A stretch of 64,000 nt of DNA from Melanocharis versteri (GCA_013397845.1 VZTG01003732.1:838788-902787), one strand, 5' to 3'; positions 36,904 through 51,151 are shown, counted from the stretch's first letter. Numbers and translations: made by a program. The notes: generated by a model not told the origin, from the letters alone.

Positions 36904-38630
36904 GCAGCTAGAGAAAAAAAAAATCTTCTGATTCTTAAAAAAATATTTTTGAATATGAATGTTTCTGAGCTGTCTGTAAATAAGCAATGTCTTTGTTATG
37001 TGTATACGGGGTATATCTGTGCATTAATTTAATCAAATGTATCTGGAACAGAACCCAATTTAATCAGAATATGCTGTTTTCTCATTTTCTGATATCTATT
37101 TGTTAAATAATTGCTGAGATTAATCATTAGTATAGCATTATAATGAATGACATAATCAAAGATTCTAACATGATTGGCAGTGTTTATGAGAATGTTAATA
37201 AATTGCATTGTGTCTCAAGTCTGACCTACCTGGATATATTACTTTTTGTTTAATGTTTTATAAAAGTATAACATTTTACATTCATATTTTACATTTTTAT
37301 AAAGGTTTTAAATTTTAATGAAATACAACAAGAAGTAAAGGGCCAAATATGCTCCTTAAGGTGACTCAGTTGTCTTCAGATAAATGTATTTTGGCTTCAT
37401 TTATTTGTTCATATTAATGTACCTTGTATTTACAGTTTAGATCTGTTTACATTTTTTCTGCTTCCTGAGTTCCTGCTGTTGTCAGGGGATTGATCTCACC
37501 AACAGATAAAATTTTCTTTTTTTAATGATAAATAGGTGTGACATTTTACCTTGGAAGAGGCCTGAAACATTTTAAAGCTTTTGAACTTGTTTAGGTTGCT
37601 GAAAGCCCTCAGCTACCAATCACTGGTAGGTGAGAGTGAGTAGCTGAAAGCAAAAGGCTCTTGGAAGAGTCTTTGTCCTGCTATGCCTCTATGTGTAAGT
37701 GGCTTAGTTTACGTCCTGTATCTCAGAGTCACCCAGTGAACAACTGAAGATTAATTGCAGGTGTCAAGGTCTTCAGTGAAAAATAGCTGGTACAGCCTCA
37801 TTGTTTTCGGTTAAGTAGAGCTGTACCCACTCAGTGATACCTTTTCCTATGTATTTCTTTTCCTTCTGACAATACCTTTTGTGTCTTATCACTATCTATC
37901 ATGTTTTCTAAATCTTATTCTGACCTTTAATTCTAATGCTGGATGCTATGTGACAGAGCCTTTAGAGGCTGCAGTAAGTTTCAAAACTTCTCCTCTGCCC
38001 GAGGACCAGCTGGAAAAAACCCAAGAGAGCTTGTAGCAAAACATTTTGCTATGAGATAGAAGGGAAAATAACCCAGCAATATGAAATATCAGTGTACAGG
38101 CAGGCAGCTGGGAAAAGGAATATGCAGGGTGGACTACATACAGCTTTGCATGCCTTCCTCAGTGACCCACACTGAGTCACCTGGATGTTGACTCCCAAAC
38201 CTAGAAAAAGCCTGGATAGGACGGGACATAAGCAAAGCAGAAGGTCTTGCCTTTCAAGACTCTTTTCAAGAATAAGATTCACTACCTATCTGTATTTGCT
38301 GTGTTCTATCCCTTATGATGGTATTTTTGGCAGGCTAACATCAGAAAAATAGAGCACATTTTTAATACTGATGGAAATATTTTACTGGGTTATACTCAGT
38401 TTTAAAGTGCAAACTTGGCGTTGATAAACATGCATGCAAGTTTCAGGTTGTAATTCTTTAAATGAGTTTTACCTTAAGAAAGACTTTTTAACTGAGTGCT
38501 TTTGACATGCCATCAATGGGCATGTTCCCATAAAATAAAACTTGTGGGAATAATGTAGTGTTAGTGACACTTTATATCGTGTATATATGCGGGGAGACTG
38601 ATGTCTTTTAATCCTAAGTGCTCAATACAC
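36904..38630. other. AT-rich stretch, possible conserved non-coding sequence
   Basis: No gene recognised. 37010-37330 is rich in TAAT and ATTA cores, has no simple repeats and no recognisable interspersed repeat, so it is a candidate for conserved regulatory DNA; the evidence is compositional only. Confidence 0.45.
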
Positions 38631-38800
38631 TTGGAATCATAGAATCATCTAGGGTGAAAAAGAACTTTATGATCATTGAGTCCAACATAAAACCTAACAT
38701 TGCCAAGTCCACCCCAAAACTTGTCCCTAAGTACCATATCTACACGTCTGCTGAACACCATCAGGGCTGGCGACTCCACTTTCCTGAGCAGCTTGCTCCT
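38631..38800 (-). mobile_element. CR1 LINE 3' fragment, minus strand
   Basis: Starts with the reversed end repeats 'tggaatcatagaatcatc', then 'tgatcattgagtccaacata', 'aacctaacattgccaagtcc', 'gtccctaagtaccatatcta', and 'actccactttcctgagcagc'. The match fades after about 38790. The 65-codon plus-strand frame here is antisense to the repeat. Confidence 0.9.
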
Positions 38801-39550
38801 TACTCAGGCGCCTAGTGGAAATTGAGACACTCAGAGATCCTCTGCCTGATTTCCAGCTGCTATTCCACAAGTCTCCTCCAAGTCCTGTATCTTGTCTGCC
38901 AGCTCCATGTAGATGTCTCAGACACTGCTGAAGGATTCTGATGTCATTGCATGCCCTTGTTTAAAGAAGCAAATTGAACCTTGTGTGAACACTTGCTCTC
39001 TACCCTGGTCTTTACAGTTGTGCTCTTTCAATGAATAATGGACAGAAATCATGTATTTGTGAGTTAATTTTCTCATGTCATCCTGAGAGGAGTCCAAATT
39101 GGGAGGATTATTATCTGAAGGTATTTGTCTTTAGTGGTGGTAAGTCACAGCCTTACACTCACAGTCACCTCAGCTCCAGCCACCTTCAGTACATGTTCAT
39201 CTGAGCTGGTCACTCCAGGGTCCATAAATCACCACTAAAGAGAAATGGGCACCTTGAAGAAGAAATTGGTTTTACCTACTTTTTATTGTCTAGATGACAC
39301 AAAGCAGTAAATCCCCCCCTAGATCCTTAACTTTTAAAACCCTTGAAAGTTAGGTGGAATTAATCCTAGATATACTCTTAAGAGAAAAACTTTCCTTCAT
39401 TTGCACATACATCTCCCACTGGTTGAGCTCAGTACAGAAAAAATGCAGGTGCAAGACCTCAGATTACAATGACTAAAGAATATTCACATAATTACAGGTT
39501 AATAATGCAATTATTGCATATAAATTCTGGAGTTGTAAGTAGGATGCTTG

Positions 39551-39608
39551 TGGTCTGTGTTCCAGCTCTGTCTGTGCTATGGTCCGTGTTCCAGCTCTGT
39601 CTACGGGG
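39551..39608. repeat. 29-bp tandem duplication
   Basis: Unit 'tggtctgtgttccagctctg'-like, repeated once. The copies start at 39551 and 39580 and differ at a few bases, notably gtctgt against gtccgt. Confidence 0.88.
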
Positions 39609-42600
39609 TTGAATTTCACCTTGTGGATGAAATCTTGATTATACAGCTCCACACAGCTGTGGGATGAGAATTATATAATTTACGGTGAGCGCTCAACTCC
39701 CAACATGTAGCTATGGATGCACACCTGCCATGCAGTAATGGGAGTGAATTTCCTTTTAACATGCACGTATGGGCTAATGTGGACCACACTGTGATTTTTT
39801 CCTCTTTCCATTGGCAATGGGAAAAGAGGAGTGGAAAAAAAGTGAAGTCTTTATTACAATTTTTGCTAGCACTAGTCTTCATCTGCCTTCTTAATTAGTC
39901 CTGCTGTGTGGTTGAGACTCCACATAGGCTGTCATGCCACAGGGAAGATCTATATATTATAATATAACAATTATATTATTTAACCTCACACTCTCCTGCA
40001 TGAGTGACTGATTCTATCTCTCATGCTGCAAGCATTTGTATTTGGCAGATACGTGGCTGCTGTTTTTAATGACTGAAAGCTGCTTGTTTTGGTAGGGCTG
40101 GTCCACTCTCTTATGCAGTCCCTCCAGACATGAGTGGAATACGAAAAGACAAAGGAGAGCAGTCAGTGAAATAAATATTTTTTATATCCTTTTTTGTACC
40201 ATATACTTTCAGGATTCAAGTTCCTGGTGGGTGGGGAAATTATTACAAAATAGAATTGAATTTTTGAAGTTGAGGCTTTATTTCTGAAATTCAGAAGTTC
40301 CTGCTAGGATTATTTGGCATGGTTTTCGGGATATGTCCTTTGAGCTCTGTCACTTCCAGTGTCTCAAATATGCATGAGATAACTAAACATTAATTACTAT
40401 TATTTCTGATTTTTATCTACTGCATTTTTGCACTGAAATTACTAATTTATGGATCAGGTTTTGCCATAGAAAGTAGAGACTTTCTTTTTTATCTGGCATA
40501 TTTTGGTACATAGTTTCAGACTTACAGTGTCTCATACTCATGGTCCAGATGCTGAACAAGTCTCTGCCACGAACTTTGGTATTCAGCTTTTGAGAGCATG
40601 AGAGGATCTTCATGACTGACTAGACTGTGAACAGCCACTAAAGAATTATGCACATCAAGAATTCATAAAGCCATGCAATAAAGTTTATCAGAAACTCACG
40701 GTTAACGCTTTTTATCAAAACTGACTATATAAAGGTTTCAACCTGAGCAATATTCTTAGGGGATCAGTGAATTGTTTAACTGATTTCAGAAAGTCAGGTT
40801 TAGTCTGGGTGACTGTCCCTCACATGTATCCATGTATGTTAGCACAGGATTTGTGTTTTTATTTTTAATTAGTTTTCCCCTCACTAATAGAAAGTAGGAT
40901 ATCATGTTTCATCTTCCTAAAACCCAAAGCTAGGGAAGTGAGGAAGCTCCAGTTCATATGCTTAGAAGCCGTGCACTGAGAGCATCTGCTTCAGAGTATT
41001 ATATGTTTCTGTTCTTTCTCATTTCTCTTAAAACTATTCATTAATTTTCTGATTCTCCAGATTCCTTGGGATTACGTGTGAAGCTCTGTTTTATTGCATC
41101 TGTAACAGTGTACTGCAGAAGGGTGAAGGTTGTCAATTCAATGTTAAATACCATCTTGGGTTACAAATATTCTTTCCTCATTCTGCTCCCAAATCTGAGC
41201 TTTCCTCTATGCCTTTCAAGCTATTCAAGTTACACTACTCTTTTATTTGGATGCATGCTCTAAATGCCATCCTACCAGAAATGAGATACTAATGTGACAT
41301 AAATAGGAGATATTATCATATCGGGGAGATGTACGCAAGTGTAAACTGCTAAATTGTATTCTTATCATGTCAGTTTATAGGCCTTATGCTTTGTCCATCT
41401 TTAGGTGTAAGAATTCATTGAATCATTTTTAAAATTAAGAAAGTAGATTTAAATACTATTGAAATAGCACTGTCTACTTATAGAAGCATAATTCAATATC
41501 AAGCTTCACTGAACTTAGTTTAAATATCATTTTAAATGAGAGAATGTGACTTTTAAAAACATTTAAATACTTGCCATTATATGCTCACCTTTCTCAAATA
41601 TTCTAAATAAGATGTTTAATTTTGTTTGGTTTGCTCTCTTCAGCTTAAATAGTTTCTTTAACTTAATCTTTCAATTTAGAATGTTCTTTAAAAATATTTT
41701 TTTTCATTTTAATGTTAGCATAAACTATTTCAGTTTGCTCTGGACTGGCCTCATATTAATGTTTCAGTTCATGTAAAGTTTAAAACTTTTGGTTTGATTC
41801 TGAATAAAAATGACAGTTTTTCAACTTTCAAAAAGTACATTGAGGCTGCAAATTTATTTTTTCATCCCAATCCTTTTATTTGTGTGTGTCGTGATTTAAG
41901 GGTTGCTGTGTGTTCAGTGGGTTTCTACTTCCATCCTGTTTCCTACTATCAAGTAGTCCAGAATGACTGGCAGGTATTAAGCATCTGTCTACTGTGTGCC
42001 TGTAATCATGTGAGGTGAAATTCATCCCATTCCTGTAGAAACTGGAAAATGTCAAGTCTCCTGTTGCCTTCTATGGAGGTGAGGAAGAAACCTGTGGTAT
42101 GACAGAGCAGAATGTGGCCAGGGAATTTGGTTTCTGTTTGCTCTTAGAATTCATGGTTTTGATGTGGAATCCACCCAGTTTTCCAGGCAGAGGCAATCAT
42201 TAGTAGAATAAGAAAGTTTCCATGGAAGAAACAGGTTAAATATGTACACCTTCACTGCTTCAAATATCCACTTTGGGAAGGCTCCTGAGAAGGCAAAAGG
42301 AATTTTGGTGGATCCAGGGAAGTAAATGACAGGCAGAGAGGGGCTGTGTAAAGTTACAGAGCAGTGTAGTACAAATAGCAAGGAATTCGCTGAAAAGTTA
42401 CCAAAGTACCTCTTTTTTTGTGACCTTGTGCTAAATCTCATGGTCTTAGACTCTTAATTCAGATACTGACAGACATTAGTAGAGAATCTAGAACCTGGGA
42501 ATCCATGTGGAGGATTCAACTTCAGCCCTTTACATGAAGTCAGTGTTTTGTCCACCAGATATTCATACAATGTATTTGGTGCCTCATTCCCTTATTTGAC

Positions 42601-42799
42601 TCACAAAGGAGTCAGCCAAATCCTCTTCCATTCCTTCAGTGTCTCCACCTGAGCAGCATCTTTCAGGCACCTGCATTTAAAGATGAAAATCACTTGAAAG
42701 GAGCTGTATTTTGTATCTTTACAATTTCAATGTACTTTTTCCAGTGAAAGAAATGAACTCCTTTATATGGATCATAAGGATGAAAAATACACAGTGCTT

Positions 42800-42820
42800 T
42801 TGTGTGTATATGTGTGTGTG
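42800..42820. repeat. (TG)n microsatellite, short
   Basis: Alternating TG with one 'tata' interruption. Confidence 0.8.
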
Positions 42821-43187
42821 GGTAGCTACAGAGGACTGAGCACTACATGAATATGTATGCAACACTGGGGTGACATCTGACTGAAATCAATTCCAAGTGA
42901 GCAGTGCACTGTTCCATGTCACGGGTTACTGATGCACACACGTCCATGGGCAGAACACTTTGTTCATACAAGTCCCATTTGCTGTGTGTATCTATCAGCT
43001 GATCATCCAGCAGAGACTGCTGTTTAAATTGCTGATTTCTTTTGCTGGCCAGTGGGCCTTAACGACCTTGGGACAGAGGACCCAAAAAGTGATCTGTATT
43101 TTTTGCTGTAATTTTATATACAGTAGCCCCGTGTTACAATAATCATTTCACTTCTTCTCTGTAGGATAACATGCAGTTGTCACTGGC

Positions 43188-43242
43188 ACCAAAAAAAACC
43201 CCACCAAAAAACCTTAAAAAACCCCAAAAAACAACAAAAAAA
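43188..43242. repeat. A/C-rich low-complexity tract
   Basis: Runs of A separated by CC, CCC and CCCC over about 55 bases. Confidence 0.8.
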
Positions 43243-46200
43243 TTGTGTCAGGGGCCTGATCCTGCAAATGTGAATCTTTCCTGGAACAAGTTCAGTGCTT
43301 GTGATTCCCCTTTAGCTCCAGCACCTCTAGAAGTCAGCTGGTAGCGCTGTGAAGAGCACAGAGCTCTGCTTTCCAAACCCGAAAAGGAGAGAGTTATTTA
43401 CCAGCTCCCTAGCAATGGATGATATTGCTTAATATGATATCCATTCCAACTGCTGAGAAAATTTAGGTAGGCAGAATGCAATTTCTCAAATTGGAATTTG
43501 GCCAAGACACTGGGGATATACTGTTGTTACAAGGGCAATGACATTTTTAATCCTGCCTGAAGACAACAATCCTTTGTAATAGCTAGTCACTTACATTATT
43601 TTTTCAAAAAACTGTTTTTGAAAACACGCCTCAGTAGTGTCCCAATTAAAAAAAAAACAACACAAGATCAAAATTAAAGACAGAACCAACCCCCAAAAAA
43701 TCGTAGCTTTGTAGTTTGCCATCTTAGTTATGAATGGTCCTTCCATAGTGCTCAGCTGGTGTTGTGTTCCCTACCCTATTGTAAGAGAGTAGTTATGCAG
43801 TAGTTTTAAACATGGAATTTCATTTGTGAGAAATCACGGTATTTCCATGTTTTCTCTTCTGAAATAAAATAAGACAACATATAGAGCCTTCCAATGGAAT
43901 GGGAAGCTCAGAGTAAAAGTTTACCAGGCAACTGGATCAAAGCAAAAAGTATGATGCTCTTGAATCAAATGTAGCATTTTGGTTTTTTGATGAAAATTAA
44001 ATATTTTGTTCAGACTGTTCTCTGTGTCTGCCTGAATCTGCTGAGCCATTTGAGAATACAAACCGAGTCACTTGTACTTCCATTTTTTGCCCAGGTTTTG
44101 TGTTAATGCTGAGCAACATTTTTGAAAATAATTTTCATTTTTGCCTGTTGGCACAAGAGCTCTAACCTGGGTTGGCTCAGCCACAGCGTGTGAGCTCTAG
44201 GTCTCTCCTCTCCATCCTGCCATGGCTCCTGTTTTACTGTAGGAACAGAAAGGAATTACTGTTTCCATAATGATTTTTTTAAAAGTTGTATCACTTCTAT
44301 CCTTTCTTTAATGGTATTATTGGACACTGAGAGCACAACGGGGCCTTTTCAGACTACAAGGATTTGGTCAGCCACCTATATTGGTAGAATAAAGATTAAA
44401 AGGCCTGAATGCATCAATATTCTTCAGTTTTTAAGTATTCAATATATTGATGTCCCCTTAAAAAGGGATGTGAGCCAAAAAAAACCCAAACCCAATGGTA
44501 ATGAATTTCAGTTCTGGCTGAAAAAACAATTGGACAGCTATGATGAATCATCTCCTATAAAGAGAGAAAAATACTGTAACTTTTTATTGTTTCCAGATCA
44601 GACACAACACTGCCGCTCTGAGAAATCTGTGAGCTGGAGAGGTATTTTGGGGAGTTACTGACATGAAAATAAATCCACTAAATATTTTCCTCTGCTCTGG
44701 ACTTCTCAACATTGGAATTGCCATGCAAAAGAGCTCTCCAAGCAGGACAAAGTAATAAAAAAACCCCATGCCGATGTTTCAAGCTGCTGAGTTTATTCAG
44801 GATGGAGCCAGGTCTAAAGAGACCGAGTCCTGCAGCCTTGTGTCTGTCACCCACCTGCCTGAAGAAAACAATCTGTGCCCTTTTTTCTCATGAAAGCTGC
44901 CTCGTTAGTGCTGTGGGCAAAGCCTGCATGTGGAATTGCTCTGCAGCGTCCAGGGTTTGAGTACAGCACGGCGCTCAGGCTGCCGGGATGGGAGGAGAGA
45001 TCTGGCTGATACCTGGGTCCATCTCTGCTGTCCCCGGGTCTCGGGGCTGCTGAGGTGCAAGTGGGATAATGCTGGACAACCTATTCAGCAGAAAGTCACA
45101 AAGTGGGAAGGCATGTGGGTAAACTTTAGATATTCTTTTTTGTGAGTCTGGACACAGGGCTCTAATGATGGACAGTAAATCTCAGTTTAGTCTCGCAGTA
45201 ATCCTTAACCTCTTCTGAGAGGACAAGATTGATTTTTATTGCTACTTCAGATGCATGCAATTCAAAAGCAACTCCAGTAAAGCCAAATACATAAGCTTTC
45301 AGGCCCTGAAGTCAGTATAAAACTGGTTAGAGGAAGAAAATAAAAAATCTGTAACTCTATACTGTGCTTACAAAGTCATACATTTACAGATTTACTACTT
45401 TTTGACAAGGTAATGCTAATGCAAAGAGATGATATTGCAGTTTTTAGTTAAACTTCACTTTTACATAAGCTGTTAATTTATATAAGCTTATCAACCTGAC
45501 TTCTTCTGGACTACTTGAACAGTGGAATTAACTTCTGTAAAAATTTTTGATATTACTTAATATAGTGACACACACTTGAAAAAATCAAACTGCTAAAAAT
45601 TTATTGAGAAAAAGAAAGCTTAACAGACCTTCTGATTTGAAATCTTCAGGTGAAAAACTCGGCATTTTTACCAGATTGAATTTGTATTAAACTGGACTTT
45701 AAAAAAGTTTTACGTGGTCCCCAAAGGACAATAGAAACATATTACTGGATCCTGTAAGAATATTATATTTTTGTAAATCATCTGCAGAGTGGAAAAAAAG
45801 TATTGAACTCTGAAGCTCAGAATTCTCCAGCATTTTTATCAATACACATTTTTAATAATGCTGGAGAGATCCTATACAAGTTGGAAGCATAATGTAGATA
45901 CACAATGATACTCCTAAGACAGCTTAGCACTCTTATACAAATATAAACACTAACACTAAGAACTAAAGCATCCAATTAATCTATTTAAAGTATCTCAGTA
46001 AACAAATGGGAATTCTGGAATTAGAAACTCTAGAAATGCTAGTTCCCAAATGTTTTTGCATGCTTTGTATATGTGTATGTATGAAGATAGGAGTGTGAGT
46101 TTCTACATTGATGATAGCTAAAAGATACAGGTAAGTAAATTAAAGTGCAGAAAAAAATCTCAGGAGTGGAGCATCACCTCCCATGTTAACAAGTTCAGTC

Positions 46201-47824
46201 TGCCATTTCTTTGTTTCCAAACAGATTAAACAGATTATTAAATATCTGCCAAACAAGGACAGATGATTTTTTTTTTGAGACCTTATTATTTGGAAAGGAG
46301 GGTGATAAACAGGGAGTTGAAACTGAGGTGGAAGGAACTTCTGAGAGCTCAAAAATTTAGGAAAGATAATACTATAAATAACTTCATTCCCAAATTTCTG
46401 TGCCACTTACTATCATTTTGAAATTGTGGAATAACCACAGAAATGGAAAAAGAAGGGAACAAGAAGCAGTCATTCAACATAGTAATCACTTCTGAACCAC
46501 AGAGCTACCTTTGAATTTGATGAGCAACAATGGATGGATGAAGAAATATATCTTCAGGACTAAAGGGACCCATTTTTCTCCATAGTTTATATAGAGCTTA
46601 TTCTATATATTTTTGTTCCAGATGTTCACTAAGAATTCAATTATTCAATAAATATTCTAAATAAAATTAAATATCCATTTATTTGGAATTCTACCCAAAC
46701 AAATGGCTATCTACATATTGAACTTGGTACATAACAATACATGCAGTAAATAAATATAAGAAAATCAGTTAAATTCTGTTAATTTTTTTCTAGTGCTTAT
46801 GGAGGGAGTCAGTTTTTCAAAGGTTCAAAGGAGTCTATTTTGCTGTTGAAGTCACATGCTCAATATACCTTGCTTTTTCTTTGGAGTAATTACGAATCAA
46901 AATGACTGTAAAATTCTAGGAATTACTTAAGACTGAATGTCATTTTTGTCTTTGACTGCTCATCATGAGGCTGGCCTCTCTTCTGCTGTTCAGCATGTTC
47001 CCTGAAGGTTTATTTGGAATTATATCTTCATTGAAAAATCTTGTCTTGTTGACACAGCAGTCCTTCCCATAATGAAGATCACGTTATTTTCAATGTGTTT
47101 TCTCAGGATATTTTTAGTGGTGAAAAATACCTCCCTTCAGCTGAGAAGAAGCGACTCTACAAGGTAGTAAAGAGAATAAAACTGTAAGCTGGTAAGCACT
47201 TGCGTGGGTAAGAGGCTACAAAAATGCCCAGGTATTGCTCCTGTGAGTGAAAAAGAACCTGCACTTAGCAACCTGCTCAAGTCAGGAGACTTATTGAGTG
47301 TTGCACTAAGTTCTGATTTGGAAAGGCATTGATCAGACTCAGTGCTAATTCTTTCACCGTGCTTTATGGGAGTGGGATAAGTTCTCTTCCCATTGAGCTG
47401 ATGGTAGCTTTGCCATTGATTTCATTTGGAGTAATAGCATCAGTCCAAGTGTCTGTTGCAGGACAATAAAGTACAGTTTATTTAAGTGCATGAGAGGATT
47501 TTACGAGACGGCAGAGCACATGGGCTGCAGAGACTAGAAGCAGCAAATAAACCAGACAAGTAAGACAAACATTTCAGGCTTTGTTCTTTGTAATCCACCA
47601 GTTTTCTGTGTCTGTTGGTTACAAATCCCAGTTTTTTCATCTCTTCAGTTGTTAACATCCCACGCTTCTTTATTCAATCCATATTCCTTGTCTAAATACT
47701 GCTTTTCTTCCTTAAGAGATTTGTCATGTTTTCACTGATCAGAAGTTTAATCTTGTCTTTCTTTCTTTTTTCTTTTTTGCCTGTTGGGCTGTTCCACTTC
47801 CTACCTTATCGGGTCATACTACCT

Positions 47825-48073
47825 GAGTTTTGGAAATATGGACTCTCTCATAGCAGTGTTCCCTCTGAGCTCATCCCCATTTTTAAAAATGGAAAAAAGG
47901 AAGACCTGGAGATATACAGGCAGGTCTTCCCCACCAAGATCTTGCCCAACAAGATCATTAAGAAGATCCTCCTGTAATTTGTGCTAAGGCACAGGATCTT
48001 CTACAACAGGGTTACAGTGTTGGTGCATAAGGAAAGAGCAACTGACATCACCTACCTCAGCTATGTTGAGTAG
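47825..48073 (+). pseudogene. CR1 LINE ORF2 reverse-transcriptase fragment, decayed
   Basis: A plus-strand frame translates to parts of the CR1 ORF2 reverse transcriptase, the enzyme that copies LINE RNA at the target site. Residues encoded at about 47858-47922, 'VPSELIPIFKNGKKEDLEIY', match the conserved 'PIFKKGKKED..YRPVSL' region of the early RT domain. After a TAA at 47975-47977 the same frame continues, and at 47999-48061 reads 'FYNRVTVLVHKERATDITYL', matching the 'FYDRVTALVDKGRATDIIYLD' region just before the first catalytic Asp motif. The stretch between these blocks in intact copies is missing, an apparently in-frame internal deletion. The frame closes at TAG 48071-48073; the catalytic YADD box is absent. 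No 3' end of the element lies nearby. A dead fragment. Confidence 0.85.
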
Positions 48074-51000
48074 CTTTAAAACCCCCCCATCCCCTCCTCA
48101 ACCCAATATTTGGATAGTGCTTGAAAAATAGAAACAAGAAAATAATCAATAAAATAAATAGTAACAATAATGAAATAAAACCCCATCCTGCAGAACTTTC
48201 GGTTGTAAGGAAACGGAGAAGTAAGTACAGTACAGCAGAATATGTTGAGTTCTCTGATGGCATCATAGATATTAGAAATGGATACTGACATGTAAGAAAA
48301 TGCATATTACTTTTCCCTCCAAAGTGTTTAGATCATCAAAATATCTCTAATTAGCATCCGAGTTGTTCCTAGTCTGTGAAATTCTGAAAAAGAATTGTAG
48401 TAATCCAAGATATTTTCTTGCTCCTGATGAGACAACAATCCATTTCTTCCATTTCCTAGGGAAGTTGGATTTTTCATGGTCACTATCAACAAAAAGAGAA
48501 TGGAAACTTTGTTGTAGAAAGTAAACTTCCCCTTTGGTCTTTCCTAGTTTTAATTTGTATTATATCCTTTCCTGCAGCCTTCAGGGGTTTGATTTGGTTG
48601 TTCAGGTTTTTTTAATTATTATACTTATTGTGATTAATTCCAGCAATTCTTCAGAATTAATATTCCTAATCAAGTTATGCATTTTAATTCTTTTACCATT
48701 CTTTTTTTTAATTTATACCCGCCTAATCTCTTTTTTGAATATTCATTTTGTTTTGTTCTGAAGAATGTCTGAATAGTGATTTTTTTGCACTTATGAAAAA
48801 GCATAAAATGTTACTCCAGTTAAAAATGAACAGAAACCCCTGAAAATCCAGGAAAGTGTCAATGTTACATTATTTTATTTTTACAAAATTTTTATATATA
48901 TTTCCCCATAAGTATTTTCCCACAGTGACAGGATAAAATAGTAAGAAACAAAGGAAATAACACTCCTTATATTATCTCATGGAGAGCTTTCAGTGTCAGA
49001 TAGAAAGTGATAGAAATATAATGGGAGCGATACTGGATGGCATTGGTGGAAATAAGAGCAGATATGGATAATTAATTGCAATAGCAGTTACACAATTACT
49101 TTCAGCCTACTTAGTTATTGCAAATATGGCCCAACATTTATGTTCTTCACTGTTCCTGAAAACTTTAAATTATATGCAGTAGAATATATTAAGAAAGCTA
49201 TAGATCATTAAGATGTTTTGCCTTCGCTAATGCTGAGATAGCAGCAGAGCTCATTGAAAATATTTGAGCCAAAATTATGAAATAATTTCACGACATCATG
49301 TGGGTTACTTTGAATCCTAGAAGTAGAGAACTGTGACTAAAATTATGGTGCTATTACAACAGCTTAATTTTCCTATGTCCTATTTATATATAATTGGTGG
49401 GAGATTTTAAAAGAAAAGTTCTGAGGGAATGCATACATCAATTTTAAGGAAGATGCATTTGAAATAGAAAATCTGTATTACATTAAATCTGTCCTGTGAC
49501 TCAGGAATGATCACCAGCTACAAATGGTTTTGCCAAAAAATATTTTATCCTCTCCCCTAGTTTTTGGACAAAGAGTTTGAGAACATCACAGCTCCATCTT
49601 GTTCTGTCTCAATAAGGCCTCATGTAATACTTCTGTGAGGCTGTTTGCAGCGATGTAGGAGAAGCTCCCTGAAGAGCCCTGGGAGAAGGGTCCTCACACA
49701 GGTGCACACCCAGCGATGCCTTCGAGCGCATTTCACCACGGGACATTAATAACTCATTGAGGGAGCTGGTGGATTGAACAAAGTGTTCTGACATAAATCA
49801 GTGTGCTCTAATCTTCCTTGCAGAGCAACAAAGAAGGCCATGAGCAATTCTACCTTAGTGTCTTGATGAGTTTATTAAGTTCTCTTTCTATCACTGTAAA
49901 ATTATTAGAAGGAGCTATGAGATATCATCACCGCGGAAGAAAATAATTTGAATGCATGCAATGATGGATATTCCTTATGTTATATGCCAATGAAACTATT
50001 TCCCTCTTGTAATAGGGAGCCTGTTTGAAGCAACTGCCCAAAGATGAATCAAGGTAAGGCAGAAAAGAAATTAGCATGAAGGATGGAATACCGCAAAGGA
50101 TTAAAAAAAATTACAATGTCCTTCAGTATAGGGAGTTTTCTTTTTTTTTTTTCTCCAAACCACTCTTAACCTTGAGGCCATCCTTTTTTGTCTCTGGTTT
50201 CTGTTGTCTTTGCTTTATTTAGCAACCAGCCAAACAGCTTTGCCTCAGCTATGTTAATTATTAGAGAATTGCAGTCCTGGTAGCTGTGCAAAGGGTGACA
50301 ATATTGAGAATTGCAGCTAGATTGAGAGGTGGCAATCCTCCTGCTAAGGAGGAAAGAAGAGCAAGAGCACATCAAGCAACTGCTTCATTCTCACCAGTGG
50401 CTTTGTAATTAATCTCAACCAAGATAAACTCCAAAGGTTTCAGAGCTGGCGTTATCATGTATCTGTAAATTAAAAATGGTAGAAAAAAAGTAGCTTTCCT
50501 AACTTTTAAACTACTAATGAGCAGTAATATCCAAGACTGTAATATGGTAGAGGAAGGTCATGTGGTAATTCTTGGACTGAAATTTAAACAGTCATTTGAA
50601 AATCCTTGCGTGTAATGCCTCCGTACTGGGAGTGATTTAAAACAAACTTGACACTAACCATGTTGAAGCTATAGCTGAGTTGGTTTCAACAGATTTTAAA
50701 AATAATTTCTTAAGTAATGCCCATGCAAAAATAATTCAAATTTTCTCTATGGATCATTCTGCAAGTTTAAAACTGAAATAACTTGTCAATATTTATGATA
50801 TTCATACATGTCATGAAGAATTCTTTAAACTGTTATTGTCCATTCTGAAAATAAAAACAAAATCAAATGTAGAAATACTGCAAATTGTTTTTCTTATTAT
50901 GTGACTTTTTCTTTCCAATATATTCTAGTTCTTTCTTTATTATATTTAAGGCAGAAGCAATAAAAAGCAATTGTTTTCATGAAAGATGTGACTTATATAC

Positions 51001-51151
51001 ATTTCTTCACAACTCTAGTCATGAGAACAATGCCCAGGAGATGGTTTAAAAGCTACATAATTTCAAGAAACATACACCTTCATTTTGGCTTGAATCCTGT
51101 ACATTTTGTAGACATTTACTTGATTAAACTTCACCGCTAATAGGTTTAAAT

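Larger units (their letters stand above)
38801..47824. other. Long AT-rich stretch, no gene recognised
   Basis: Contains a 29-bp tandem duplication (39551-39608), a 14-bp AT palindrome at 39953-39966, a (TG)n-like tract (42800-42820) and an A/C-rich low-complexity patch (43188-43242). 44710-45110 is somewhat GC-richer, with short frames that resemble nothing I know. No interspersed repeat is recognised. Confidence 0.5.
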
